Program-made: the position numbers and the translations under genes
Shown here: in pieces, positions 46,064-57,179 of the stretch
How the letters are laid out: each line of letters starts with the position of its first letter
Position numbering within the stretch: the stretch's first letter is position 1
The notes under the pieces: model-generated
What the model saw: the letters and a program-made list of their open reading frames with translations, nothing else
The model's database searches: none
Told to the model about the DNA's origin: nothing
Source of the DNA: Epiperipatus broadwayi
Lineage: Eukaryota > Onychophora > Udeonychophora > Euonychophora > Peripatidae
Assembly: GCA_028023455.1 (NCBI GenBank)
Contig: JAQFVV010006238.1
Span: 8,605,349-8,669,348, forward strand
Length of the DNA: 64,000 nucleotides
Reading direction: 5' to 3'

Positions 46064-47087
46064 CATAAATTGTCAGATGTCTAAAATCATTATCTCATTG
46101 CCCTCCATCCCAAATCTTTCATAGCTAAATCACTTTCTCAACAGCATTCTTACTCCCAAATAAATCCCTATTAAAAAATAACTTATATAATGTTCTTATT
46201 CACCACTATAAAATAGGACAATGCATCAAATCAAAAGCACTAAAAAGGATGAGCAAATTTTCTACTAGTATATGCATTCCTCATATAAAAAACAGATAAA
46301 ATTGAATGTGTGCTGACACATTACAAAATGAAATCAACTTTCTCCACTTAACAAATGACTAATAGAATTGTAATTAGACCTAGGAATCTATTCCCTCTAG
46401 AAAATGATTAATAGAATGTAATCAAACCTAAGAATTTATTCTTTTTAGAAACTCAAGAAGTTTATAACATCCCATGTGGCACATGGCCAATCACATATAT
46501 AGGGAAAAAGCAATCATCAGTTGTATGAGGGTTAGAAGAGAAAATCATATTAATGCAACAATGTTTTAGATATTAGGCATTTTTTAGACTTTTCAATTAC
46601 TAAAATCATATTCATATGCAATAAGCAATAGCAAAGGGTATTCATTGAGGTTATAATTTTTTTTAAAAAAAATTGTATTAATAAGCATTAACTTCCATAT
46701 GAAAGTTTCCTCACACAAATACAAGAAAAATACCCAAATTTAAGCCAAATTATTCAACAAACACATGCCACACATTATTTCTATGAATCACATGTTTATT
46801 ACTTTGGAATTGAGAGCAAGTGTTATATTTGAAAACACCTGGTACTTTGCTTTTATTTTATTTTCGTATACATGGTTGCTCCTGAAATATGATTTATGAG
46901 ATATCTTGTGCCAGCGTAAACCTTTACTTCAACATATACCCATACATATATATGTAAATTTCCTGTGATTAAGTGCTGAAAATTTGTAATTATGCAAAAG
47001 AAAATCATGCAGTGTTTGGTATGCAAATATGCTCTAAGCTTAAGTGATTCACTTAAGCTTTTACTGAAGGATAAGTCTGTGGGAATT
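46064..47087. other. AT-rich stretch, no gene seen
   Basis: AATAGAATTGTAATTAGACC and AATAGAATGTAATCAAACC (about 46362 and 46412) form a short tandem duplication of about 60 bp. No gene. Confidence 0.4.
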
Positions 47088-47332
47088 TATAATATAATAC
47101 ACCATATACACCTTAAATGACATTCTACAATGCAGTTTAACATATGATTTATTTTATTTCCTTCCTTACAGTTTCAACTGTCCAGCAGTCATCATCAGAG
47201 CTACAACATTTAAACATATACAATTAATATCTATCCATACATATACCAACATATATACATACACATACTAAATCATATGTTAAACTGCACTGTAGAGTGT
47301 CATTTAAGGTGTATATGGTGTATTATATTATA
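47088..47332. mobile_element. 245-bp MITE-like element with 63-bp terminal inverted repeats
   Basis: Termini 47088-47150 and 47270-47332 are reverse complements with 2 mismatches in 63. The 119-bp interior contains a hammerhead-like core on the minus strand. No transposase is encoded. Clear target duplications were not seen because the flanks are AT-rich. The tight arm identity suggests a fairly young insertion or maintenance by gene conversion. Confidence 0.8.
47166..47202 (-). ncRNA. Hammerhead-like core in the 245-bp element
   Basis: Minus strand: CTGATGA (47198 down to 47192), T, GACTG, loop CTGGA, CAGTT (five pairs with a wobble), then GAAA (47175 down to 47172), then CTGTAAGG. Both core boxes and stem II are intact. 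Stem III and stem I are not convincing (only CT with AG next to the core). It may be a relic, or the boxes may be chance. Confidence 0.4.
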
Positions 47333-47764
47333 TATAATTCAGCAATGCAGATAAGAAGAAGTGAAAGGAAAATTTAATATATATATAAATTAGGATGAGC
47401 ATAAATGATAATAAAATGTCACATAAAAATAAAAACATAAATCTATTTCTATGTTCAATATATCTAAACTCATAGATTAGTAAAAACTTATATAACAATA
47501 TGTACTTTATCACTGTTATACATGTTTGTGCGTGTGAGTATATATATATTGAAAACGCAAATAAAACACGCAAATATGTGCTCAAACTGTATAAGTTTTT
47601 TTTTTTTTTTTTGGGGGGGGGGGGAAGTTAAAATATAGAAAATTAATTTTCTTTATTAAATTTTTTATTCTTTATGTAATATTATTTGCAAATTCATAAT
47701 ACCTGGAATGGGATATAGAAATAGCATATACAAATGCGTACTCTATTTTATTTTCTCATTGCAT
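47333..47764. other. AT-rich stretch with G run
   Basis: A T17G10-like run lies at 47596-47624. No gene. Confidence 0.4.
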
Positions 47765-47885
47765 TGTATGGTTAATGCGGTGGTAGAGTGTCAGCATCTA
47801 GAGCGTATGGTGGATCGATTTCTGTTCTGGAATTTCCGGCACTCGAATTTTTTATGAATCTCAGAGAATTAAAGACATTTGATTA
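47765..47885 (+). repeat. SINE-2 copy
   Basis: GGTGGTAGAGTGTC resembles a polymerase III A box and GGATCGATTTC a B box, about 40 bp apart. The 3' part (TTCCGGCACTCGAATTTTTT and ATGAATCTC) is shared with copies at 41820 and 54580. Confidence 0.5.
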
Positions 47886-47978
47886 TATATTTTTAATTTT
47901 ATTGCAATAAAACTATATCTAATTTAATTGCAATAAAACCATACCTAAAAAGTGATTATTATAAATAACATTCTAGTC

Positions 47979-48075
47979 AAGCGTTGGTGGTCAAGAGGTC
48001 AGCACAGCTGCCTTACAAGCAGTTGTCCCGGAATAGCGGGTTCGCATCGCGGCCGATGCTATGTTACATGGAAAA
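47979..48075 (+). repeat. SINE-1 copy with long flanking direct repeats
   Basis: CAAGCGTTGGTGGTCAAGAG starts a diverged SINE-1. The B box is GGTTCGCATCG near 48040, and the 3' motif is GGCCGATGCTATGTTACATG. Related sequence (TTTTATTGCAATAAAA...AAAGTGATTATTAT) lies on both sides (47900-47975 and 48090-48140), longer than a normal target duplication. Confidence 0.65.
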
Positions 48076-48795
48076 ACCACTCATATTTAATTTTATTGCA
48101 ATAAAATTATAACTAAAAGGTGATTATTATTAATAACACCAATATGTTTCTATTATCCTAGATAACTATAGATTAATGATTTAAATAATAATAATAGGTT
48201 TTGTAATCAAATACCCTATATATATTTTTCTTATTTAGAAACATCATTCTGAAATTTAATATTATATTTTTTTTTGGTAAGAAATAGTTGTCTGAAAATT
48301 GGTCTTTATTAAAATTAAATTTTTAATTATAAATTTCTATTCTTAACATTAATAGTTTTTTCTCCAATAATCTATTTTTAAAAGATATTCTGAAAGGATT
48401 TTTCTATACATTTCATTCTAACAAAGAATCTCGTTGAAAATAATATGATTAAAGGATGTGAGATAATATTTACTATTTTTTTAAATATTATTTTCCATAT
48501 AACAATAGACAATAAAGATAAAAATTTCCAATATTTTAAATTCATTGCAAATAACTTTTATTAGAGAATTGTTTTTTTTAAATATATATATATATGTAAA
48601 TTATTGTTTTTTCAAGACGTAAACGTATTAAAAGCGCACGTATATCTATTTTTTAATGAGAGCAACTTACTTAATTTTTTTATTCGTAAAACTCTGTTAT
48701 TGTGATGTGATACAAATTTTCTTTTTATATCAAGTCAAACATTTCTGTGTAGATGCTATATGACAAGAAACTGTTAGCCCAGTTAAATAATTTCT
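48076..48795. other. AT-rich stretch, no gene seen
   Basis: A TA run lies at 48581-48595. No gene. Confidence 0.4.
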
Positions 48796-48896
48796 TCATA
48801 TGTCATAGCATCGGCCGGGACGCGAACCCACAACCGTCTGCAACCAATTACTTGCTTGCATGGCGGCTGCGATACCTCTCGGCTAACAACGCCTTA
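48796..48896 (-). repeat. SINE-1 copy, minus strand
   Basis: Minus strand: AGGCGTTGTTAGCCGAGAGG (A box intact), GGTTCGCGTCC (B box), CCGATGCTATGACATATG, then A-rich. It is as complete as the 5881 copy. Confidence 0.75.
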
Positions 48897-49849
48897 AAAT
48901 CTTTATATAACACGACAAACTTATTTACCTCTTTGCTAACACTGATTTGCTTTCTTTTTTTCTCTGATTTCACTTCAATAAAAACTGCTTCAATAATTTC
49001 ACTATTTTGTTCTAACATTCCCCCAATTTTATTGCAAAAAACATTTAAAAAAATCATAAAACGTATACTTTTTAAAATCTTATTTACGTTTTAAAATTCT
49101 CCCACTCTGGAAGCAATTAATCCTGACTCTCTTTCCATATCCTACACTCAAAAAAAATAAATATTCAATAATTCTCTCTCCCATGTTTGTATAAATTATG
49201 TCTAAAATATAAATCTTTATTACATATTAATCTTCTGTCCATTATATCTAAAGCTTCTACCATTACTCAAAAGAACAATAATTTTTTTTTTAAATATTAT
49301 TTTACATTTTCGTATTCATATAATTTTTAGAAATTTTACCAGTAAGGTGTATGTATTATGTTTCTGTTGGAATGTTGGGGTAAAAAAGAAGGTTATAAAA
49401 CGTATTTACTCTAATCTATATCTTTTAATGATTATATTACTATTGCTTTCTAATATCTTTCTTTGTACCTTGTGTCTTAATGAAATGAAAATCTTTATAT
49501 GATGATTGTGTGGTATGAGATCACCCAATGATGTGTCTCTATAGAAGGCATATAGTCAGCTAGTTAGCCTTTTACACTGCTCCTCTGAAGCTTATTGGAT
49601 TTCATAGAAGGACTAAATAAACATCAGGGTGTTCACCATTCCATATAAATCATCTCCTAAGTCTCTGTTGACTCTAAGCATCCCAGTAATGTTATTATAT
49701 TTATCTGTGTTCACTCTCATCGTACATTAAATGACCTTATTTTTTTGATCTTGTTTAATTTTCTTTTCTAATTCTTCTAATTCTGATTGAGACTCAATGC
49801 CTATTTTTTTAATTAACTATATCTACTCAGTGGTCATTCTGTTTGACCA
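48897..49849. other. AT-rich stretch, no gene seen
   Basis: Part of the 113-codon frame at 48753-49094 reads through SINE-1 and is not a gene. The stretch 49500-49700 is less AT-rich and could be an LTR belonging to the integrase relic that follows, but no paired LTR was found. Confidence 0.35.
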
Positions 49850-50235
49850 AAGTAAGGTTTCAAACTATGTGCATTATACATTCCCTTCACTTCTCCATTT
49901 ATTTCTATCCTAAATGCATTTGGAGCAGACTGTTTCACAATAGTGAAAGGTCCTTCATATTGATTATAAAATTTTTTGACATTTTCTATCTAATGGTTTA
50001 CTTGCATCAGGTGTTTTGATAAATACTTTGTCTTCTACCTGGAAATTGTGGGTACTTCCTTTCTTATATTTGTTCCTTCTATCAGCTTTAACTGTTAGTT
50101 GAACATATGCTTTCAGTGTGTCCCTTTCTGGATCATATTCAGTACATTTAATTGGGACTTAATATTTATTAAATAACATGGGTGTCTTCTTGTTTAGCTA
50201 GTCTGTATTATATGTTTGGTTAAATAGCTCTAAAT
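49850..50235 (-). pseudogene. LTR-retroelement integrase C-terminal region, broken
   Basis: The minus strand, with one or two frame corrections, has a basic RRNKYKKG stretch, then FQVEDKVFIKTPD, then QYEGPFTIVKQSAPNAFRI, then a segment ending SLKPYF. This is the order of the integrase C-terminal (SH3-like plus chromodomain-side) region of Ty3/gypsy-like retroelements. No protease, RT, RNase H or integrase core is visible next to it. It is a fragment of a decayed endogenous retroelement with no function expected. Confidence 0.6.
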
Positions 50236-50399
50236 TATGGTATACATCATGTATAGACTTGTAAACAAATATCCTTAGCATGCTTGCTTTGAAGATCTCT
50301 TTTGTGTTGTAACATCAGTGGTTGTATATATAAATGTATGTGTATATATTCTTCTTATTTTTTTTTAAATATTATATTTGGGATTGTTCTTTTGAGTTT

Positions 50400-51440
50400 A
50401 GTCTGGTTCACATGTCCTAAGTCACAATCCATGAGGTCCATCCCTGTATAAGTGCTTTTCAAGCACTAGCATTTACATGCTTAATGAATGTGAAAGGATC
50501 TTCATTGGGCATTGCATAATTCATGGAACCATGGACCTTCTTGTTTGGTGGTTTGTAGTATGGTGATATGGAACTATTTCAAAAGCCATAACTTACACTT
50601 AAGATGATCAAGTATTGTGGTATCATTAGTTCCTTTTGAACTGGCCTTTCTATTATAATAATCCTTCTTGTGGAAGACATATGAATGAGTATTATTCCAA
50701 TCTTTAAGGCTGTAACTCACTTCACTAATGTTGGGTCTGGAGAATATTTTAATTTTACTTTGATGGTAAACATGAGTGTACCATGATGATTCTAAATAAT
50801 CATTCAATCAATTTACCATTACATCTTCATTTACATATTCAGCCATATTGTCATGAGGATATGGAGTTTGTCTCAATTATCATAGATTCATCATAAAATC
50901 TATGGTCAGCCTTGGAGTCTTGAGAGCTTAGTTTCACTTGAAACATGGAAGAATCATCTAACTGTCCTTGTCTCAATTTCTGAGATTCATGATCTATCTC
51001 AAATTTTTATATGATCTAGGGATAGGTTTGTTGAGTGGTCTGAGTTCTCTATCTGACCTTATCACTTGAGTTGAACTTTTGTTAATGTCACTAATGCCTT
51101 CATAGGGTTTATTATCTGGGTAGGCATTTGTGTTGTTGATGTTTGAATATCTGTGTTGGTTTTAAGAGGATCATCCTCTATCTCAGGTATTACCTGTTGT
51201 GGCAGAATAGATTCTGGGCAGGGGTCATTTAATTCATTAAGATGTTTAGCAACAATCTCCAGATCATTTCGTACTTCATTTTTTAGTTCTTGACTAACCT
51301 GAGTCTTATGATCCACCTCTGTTTGTTGCATCTCCATGGTTCGTGTGTTTTGGAGACTCACTGCTTCATTCACATCCACAGTTCTTCCTGGGTATAATGA
51401 ATTTGGATCAATCACTTCAATAATGTTGTTTTGATTCTCT
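50400..51440 (-). pseudogene. Unidentified coding-like relic (two fragments)
   Basis: The minus strand has a stop-free 117-codon frame (51415-51062). It is rich in Gln/Thr/Glu/Pro (for example DLEIVAKHLNELNDPCPES), looks like a disordered linker and is relatively GC-rich. A 77-codon frame (50807-50574) contains ESSWYTHVYHQSKIKIF. The downstream text RSDRELRPLNKPIPRSYK resembles the Arg-rich tail found after integrase in some retroelements. No family was recognised with confidence. It probably belongs to the LTR element next door. Confidence 0.3.
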
Positions 51441-51949
51441 GCGTCATCATTCTGTTGTATGATAATGTGGTGGTTGTAATAGTTTTTCTTTATGGTAGTT
51501 ATTTATGTAAAAAGCACTCTGCTTTGACAGTTTCCTGCATTTGATACTTTCTGATTGCCCTAATAGGTGTTGTATAGATACATATGTTAGTCTCAGTGGG
51601 TATTATTTATGGGGTCAGCATTTGAGTAACTGGGTTGGTTTGATCTGGTTTTGGTACCATCTCTTCCACACTGACATTAAGTTAACACCCTTTAATTCCA
51701 TTTCTGGAGACTTAGAGATTCCAACCAGCATAAATTTCAGAATAAAGTGAAGTTTTAGCAGTGAAATGCTGCTTAGTATCTTGATTTTATTCAAAAATGA
51801 AATCAGGCAAATCTTTTCATAAAATAATAGCTTGTCATTGTTAATCTGAGTGGTAAATAGTCATCTCACCATCTCTTTCACTTGTAATGGATAAATTTTC
51901 ATTAGTTAAATGTGTTGAAATAGGTGAAGATACAATAGATTGACTAGAA

Positions 51950-52300
51950 GTATCAGGCTTAAATTGAAACTACTTGCATTGCATAGTTTTTCTAAAAATC
52001 TTTCATGATTTTTTGAATTATTAGGATCATCTCGATAGTCACCAGAAGAATACATATAAATAAATTTTCCACCTGTAATAAATTAAAACCAGCTGGCAAT
52101 ACCTTTGGATAACTCCAAAACTGTAGCATCACTCCAAATATACAGACAATATTGATCATGCGTAATACACCAGTCATGCCAATGATAATTTTTTCCAGGT
52201 AAAATTTCCTTTTTATCTTTTAATGTAATTTCATTACCTTCCCTTTTGTCTTCTTGCCCCTGTTTTTTCATCTTTGGTCCATGATCAGCACAAATCTTTA
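51950..52300 (-). pseudogene. Unidentified coding relic of about 115 codons with one stop
   Basis: In one minus-strand frame the sequence reads from KKQGQEDKREGNE through NYHWHDWCITHDQYCLYIW and SDATVLELSKGIASWF, one stop, then FITGGKFIYMYSSGDYRDD and FLEKLCNAS. The amino-acid usage (Trp, His, Cys, Gly) is unlike random AT-rich translation, so it was probably coding once. I do not recognise the family. It could be a retroelement gag or envelope-like part, or an exon relic of a host gene. Confidence 0.35.
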
Positions 52301-52647
52301 ATAAAAAAAAAAAAGGTAAAAATAGAAGAGGATTTTGGTATTGGCATTAGAAACAAAGCAAAATAAAAACTCATCTAATTTTGTATAATAATTATCATGT
52401 CATTACAAATACATTTTGTAAGCGACCTTATAGAAAAAGATATTCCTGAAAAATGGTATTAGATAATGAATGTCATCAGGAGGTTTATATTTTAATTTAA
52501 AATAGTTTTGCAGTCAGATTAAGTTGTGCAATAGTTATTCTATGGCAGATATAATTTTTGATCACACTCTTACTGTGATGTTAAATTAAACTGGATGATC
52601 AAGATGAAGAGATTCAGCTAAAGTTCCCAGAGATGATTGATGGGTTT

Positions 52648-53020
52648 TTCTATGTATTTAAATGGATAAGGTCCTATACATGAGGGGTCAGAGTGATTTC
52701 AGGTCAACGCGGGCTTGAAAATAATGTTGCCATTAGCATGGTATTTGGCTTTTCATCATCAGATTTTCAATGATATGGATGGCTGAAAAGTTGGAAGTTG
52801 AAGTAGATTGAAGGTTGTCCATTGAAGTGTGAAGATGTGCTATCTTAATATAAACTGAGTACTGATTATATATATGTGTGGGAGATGATAATCTGGACCA
52901 ACTGATGAGTGCTGATTTAGTATGAAATACATATATTGGTGATTATTTATCTTTTCTACATGTGTGTGGTCATGTGTATCAGTTGTATGAGATAATGAGG
53001 ATCATTGGTGGGTGCAGTAA
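52648..53020 (+). repeat. Family A repeat, copy A11 (best preserved)
   Basis: It starts TATGTATTTAAATGGATAAG, has GAGGGGTCAGAGTGA, CATCATCAGATTTTCAATGA, GTGTGGGAGATGATAATCTG, the ribozyme core, and a 3' part ending near GGTGGGTGCAG. It closely matches A2 (2989-3396). No coding capacity. Confidence 0.8.
52897..52940 (+). ncRNA. Hammerhead ribozyme, family A copy A11 (all core positions intact)
   Basis: Stem I ACCAA (52897-52901) pairs with TTGGT (52936-52940). It is extended by ATAATC/GATTAT across a TGG bulge, giving about 11 pairs. CTGATGA is at 52902-52908. Stem II is GTGCTG, loop ATT, TAGTAT (six pairs, three of them G-U). GAAA is at 52924-52927. TACATA forms a minimal stem III, with an AUA cleavage triplet ending at A52935. 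Type I layout. This is the family A copy most likely to cleave, though the wobble-rich stem II may weaken it. Confidence 0.85.
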
Positions 53021-53089
53021 TGAAATAGATAACCCAATGATTCACATTGAATTTGATAAATATTCAGATGAAATAGTAAAAGTTTTGGG

Positions 53090-54440
53090 AGAGAGGCAAA
53101 AACAATAATTTAGAAATTATTAAATGAGATGTATATAACTTGGAAACTATCTTCCGATTTTGGGAAGCATATATTAACAGCAATTATCTTAAAAACATAA
53201 AGGCAAATAATGTGAAAAGTACAGAACATTAAAGTCGTTTCACTTTAAAGATTTCTAACTAAAATTATTTATCAATATATTGAAAATATACTTGGAAAAA
53301 AATTGTTAGGTAATAAATTTGGATTTTATAGAAATACAGATACTAAAAAAACAATTTATGACTTCAAATATTGATTGAAAAATATTTGAAAATTAAAAGA
53401 AAAATAGTAATGACTTTTGATGATTTAGAAGAAGCATTTGATAATGTAGACTGGAATAAATCTTCACAAAATTTAAAAAATGTAAAAGTAGATTTTAGAA
53501 AATAATAATATATAATCTATAGAAGAAACAAACTGCCGCTGGGGGAAGAGAAAATGGTAAAATAAAAAGAGGTGTAAAAATTGTGATTAATTAACTTTTT
53601 TCATATTTATATTAAAGAAGCCATGAGAGAATTTAGTAATATGTAAATGATTTGAAAATAAATGGCAAACTATTTTGTACTGTATGCTTTACAGATGGTA
53701 TGGGTTTACTAGCAGAGAATGAATCTGGTCTACATAGACTGTTAAATAAATAATGATCTGCTTTTTAAAAAAGATGCAGTGTGAAAATTAGTAAAAAATA
53801 GATAATGATAATGAATTATTATACTGTGAAAAAAATATATCATTATAATTGGAAGAAAAAAAGTAGAACATGTTACATTTGGGAAATACTAGGAAAACTT
53901 AAGAACATCAAATACTAGAAGTGGAGAGATATATACATTCGAATAACACAATCAAAGAATCAAGAAATGAAAATTGTTAGCATTTAAAATATATCCATCC
54001 ATATTACAAACATTTCATCAAGATATATATCCGACATGTGATCCCATATGAGAGAAAAATATGGATATTGCTTGGATATGGAAATAGCAAGTTAAAAGAT
54101 TTTCTTATGTGGTGTTGACCATGTATAAAGAAGTCACTATAGAATCACCAGATGAAAAAGAATAAGTGCAGAATTTGATTAGAGTTAGAAATATTTTGGA
54201 GATCATTTTTTAAAGAAAATAGAATATGGATCATGTTTAGTTGATACATTTAAAATGGTGTTCATTATTACTGGAGGGAATGATAAAGCAAAAACAGCTT
54301 GAAGAATATTTGGAATGAAATATATAAATGCATTTAGGGAAAAATAGTTTAACACACTTGTAAAAGTTATGACAAAGGAGAGAAGACTAAAGGTTTATAT
54401 TGTCTATCAGTCTAAATATTAAGAAGTCGATAATTTTTTC
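53090..54440 (+). pseudogene. LINE reverse transcriptase relic
   Basis: Pieces in several frames read LPSDFGKHILTAI-like, TEHRTISL-like, LLGNKFGFYRNTDTKKTIYDF, then MTFDDLEEAFDNVDWNK (palm A), a GRGVRQG-like step, and a degraded FADD site near 53690. This is the order of LINE RT motifs. It has many stops. It differs from the LINE at 15.7-19.9 kb and so is a separate lineage. Confidence 0.7.
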
Positions 54441-54579
54441 GATTTAATGCAATAAAACTTTGCTATAATTTAAATTTGCGTTAATTTTATTATCACCATT
54501 TATATATATGTTCGATGGAAGAATATTTAACGGCTATGTGAATGACCCAGGTTCGTTTCTTGACCGATATAAAGTCATG

Positions 54580-54715
54580 TATGCGCATTCGTCTTGCACG
54601 TGTTGTGCAGTAATGGGTTGCCATACTGGAGAGTGTAAATACTTGGATCGATTCCAGTTTTAACACTTGCTGCACTTGAATTTTTTATGTACTTACAATC
54701 AAAAAAGTCATTCGA
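54580..54715 (+). repeat. SINE-2 copy
   Basis: GGATCGATTCC (B-box match), CTGCACTTGAATTTTTTATG and AAAGTCATTCGA are shared with the 41820 and 47765 copies. The A-box side is less clear. Confidence 0.5.
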
Positions 54716-55794
54716 ACATTTACTTTAACATTTTAAAATATAAGGTATGCTTATATTTATATTGGCATAACATTGTTATATGACAGTTATTAAAACAATA
54801 AATCAATACCATGCTTTATAATTCTGCTTTGAAAATAGAAATTTTTAAATTAGTGGCGTTTGAATTAATGGTAAACTGTATTCGAAATAGTTTTTTTTTT
54901 TTTTTAAAAAAATGAATATCTAACACATGATTTGAAAGTTATTTTAAGAGTAATACTCAAAAATTTTACATATTTAAAAAATAAAAGACAAAAAGATTTT
55001 TTCCAATTTAGACAAAGGCATTCATTATTCTAGATAAATGTCTGTCTGATTTGATTTTTTCGATCGATTCTTTGAATGATTAAAAACAAATAAATAAATA
55101 TTAGAGATCAAGTAATGTTTGTTAATTAAACATTTCATTTTAACATTAATATAATAGAAGTAGGTCAAATTTTATATTTCTGCTTGTAGTTAAAAAATAT
55201 AATGAATTGGTTTTTTTTTTAACAAAAATTTTTATTTTATTTTATCGAATATATTGTATTATTGATTCTTTTTTCTGTGTTTAAGATATGTCAAGATTCA
55301 ATTTTTTAAAAAAAGACTAATGGAAAGAAAGAAAAACACTGTAATTGCCAAATTTATTTTTTAAAATAAATCTAATTTTGTTGACTTAAAATATATCAGC
55401 CAGTAAATGTACTTTAAATCTGCGATCTCACATATTAATCTATACAAGATTTTCCAAATATTTTTCAAATGCTTATATCTATTTTGCTGTGTTTAAGCTC
55501 ATCATTACTATTTTATTCTTCTGCTGCTTAATTTTATTACACGATCTCCAATCTTATTCACTCATTTCATAATTTTTTTGTCACGCAGTATATGGTCAAT
55601 AGTTTTATGTTATTAAGTACATGCAACAGTAATGTTCTTTTTATCAAAGGCAAAAGGCTATTTTCTTATCACTCTTTCCAAGTATTTTCAAATTTCTGAT
55701 CGTACTTTTTCAATTTAGCCTTTTCAAACTTCTCTAAATTTGACATTTCTAATATGTATATTATATTTAATGTTTTTATGGTTATATAATGTAA
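54716..55794. other. AT-rich stretch, no gene seen
   Basis: Poly(T) runs. No gene. Confidence 0.4.
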
Positions 55795-57165
55795 ATAAAG
55801 TAATTTTTGGATTAAACCATGTGTTATTTTTGCTTACTTCCCAATGTTTTGATGAATAGCATCCACTATTGTCAAGGTTAATATTTCAAAGAAAAACCAT
55901 TAGATCTCAAATAGTAACGAGATTGAGTGTGAAATATTAACAAAATTTTATTTTTTTCAGTTTCACCATTAATTGTTTACAAGTTTATATTAGAAAGAAG
56001 TGATAAAATAAGTGGTCTCCATAAGTCTGGAATATGTTGTGTTTCATCAGTTATAATTTAATCAGTTGATCTTTTCAATATTTTTTTTGACTCTCTCATG
56101 GTTCTCAATTCATACTTTTTCAAACTAATAAGTATTTTTGATTATCAAAATCAGGCTTGTGGCCAATTTCTAAAAAATGTAAAGTAGAAGCTGATGTATG
56201 TAATTAAAGGCATTTTTATGTTCATTAATTCTGACACCAGTTCATCTATTAGATGGATCTACATAGCATTTCAAGCACTGTAAACATGAAATTTCATAAC
56301 CCCTCTGGTATTCCAAAAATTTCCTGTCTTTAGGTTTATGGAAAAAATTACAATTTTTTTTGCTAGTGGAAAAAGTAATTTTTATGTTAAAATTAGATAA
56401 ACCTACTGATTTTATCAATGACTCCCAAACAGCTCTATAATTAGTTGAATTATCAATTTTATCTTTTTTCTTCTTTTTAGTATCAGTATGTATGTGCTAT
56501 GTAATGCCTTATATATGATGTTTTTATTATAACCATCAGAATGTAAAATATTTGTTGTTAGTTCTATTTCTTGAGGAAAATGATTTTCATCTGACAAACT
56601 ACAAGCTCTCATCAAAAGATTTTTTGCTACTGAAAATATTTGTGCAGGATGTTGATGAGAATTTAAATTAAGATATCTGTTTGTATGGGTGGATTTTTTG
56701 TAAATCGTATTGAAAAGGAATCATCACATTTTCTTGCAATCAAAACATCTAAAAAAGAAAGTGATTTATTTTCAACTTCCATAATAAACTCAATATTAGA
56801 ATGCCAATTATTAAGAAATACAAGAAAAGAGTTCAAAGAATCAATTTCATGAGGCCATATAACAAATGTGTCATCCACATATCTGAACCAAATAGAAGGC
56901 TTCTTAATAGCTGCATTTAATACTTTGAAAACTATTCATTAAGAGATCAGCAATTACAGGTGACAGTAGAGATTCCATAAAAAGGTCTTTAATTTATTTA
57001 TACTCTTGAAAATCATGAATAAAAATGTATTTTCAATATAATGATTTGCTAATGGATAATAAAATCAGGCAAATTATTGCATTGAGCTATTATGGATAAA
57101 GCTTTTTGAATACATACTAGTAAACACAAAAGAAATATCAAAACCAACCAATAAATCAGTTTTTG
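55795..57165 (-). mobile_element. Penelope-like element P2, minus-strand copy, 5'-truncated
   Basis: From 57165 downward: LLVGFDI-like palm A start, SPVIADLLM, then WFRYVDDTFVIWPHEIDSL (catalytic YVDD, just above 56878), NKSLSFLDVLIARK, then NIIYKALHST. Next comes a GIY-YIG region with CLQCLKCYVDPSN and GVRINEHKNAF. The 3' end carries AAAAATAACACATGG as in the plus copy. Truncated just upstream of palm A, frameshifted, non-functional. It retains the CxxCxxC-type cysteines that the plus copy lacks. Confidence 0.85.
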
Positions 57166-57179
57166 TAAAAAAAAAAAAA

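Noticed and set aside
50574-50807. Assigning the 77-codon fragment to reverse transcriptase
   Set aside because: None of the RT motifs (palm A, YxDD) can be seen in any frame of this stretch.
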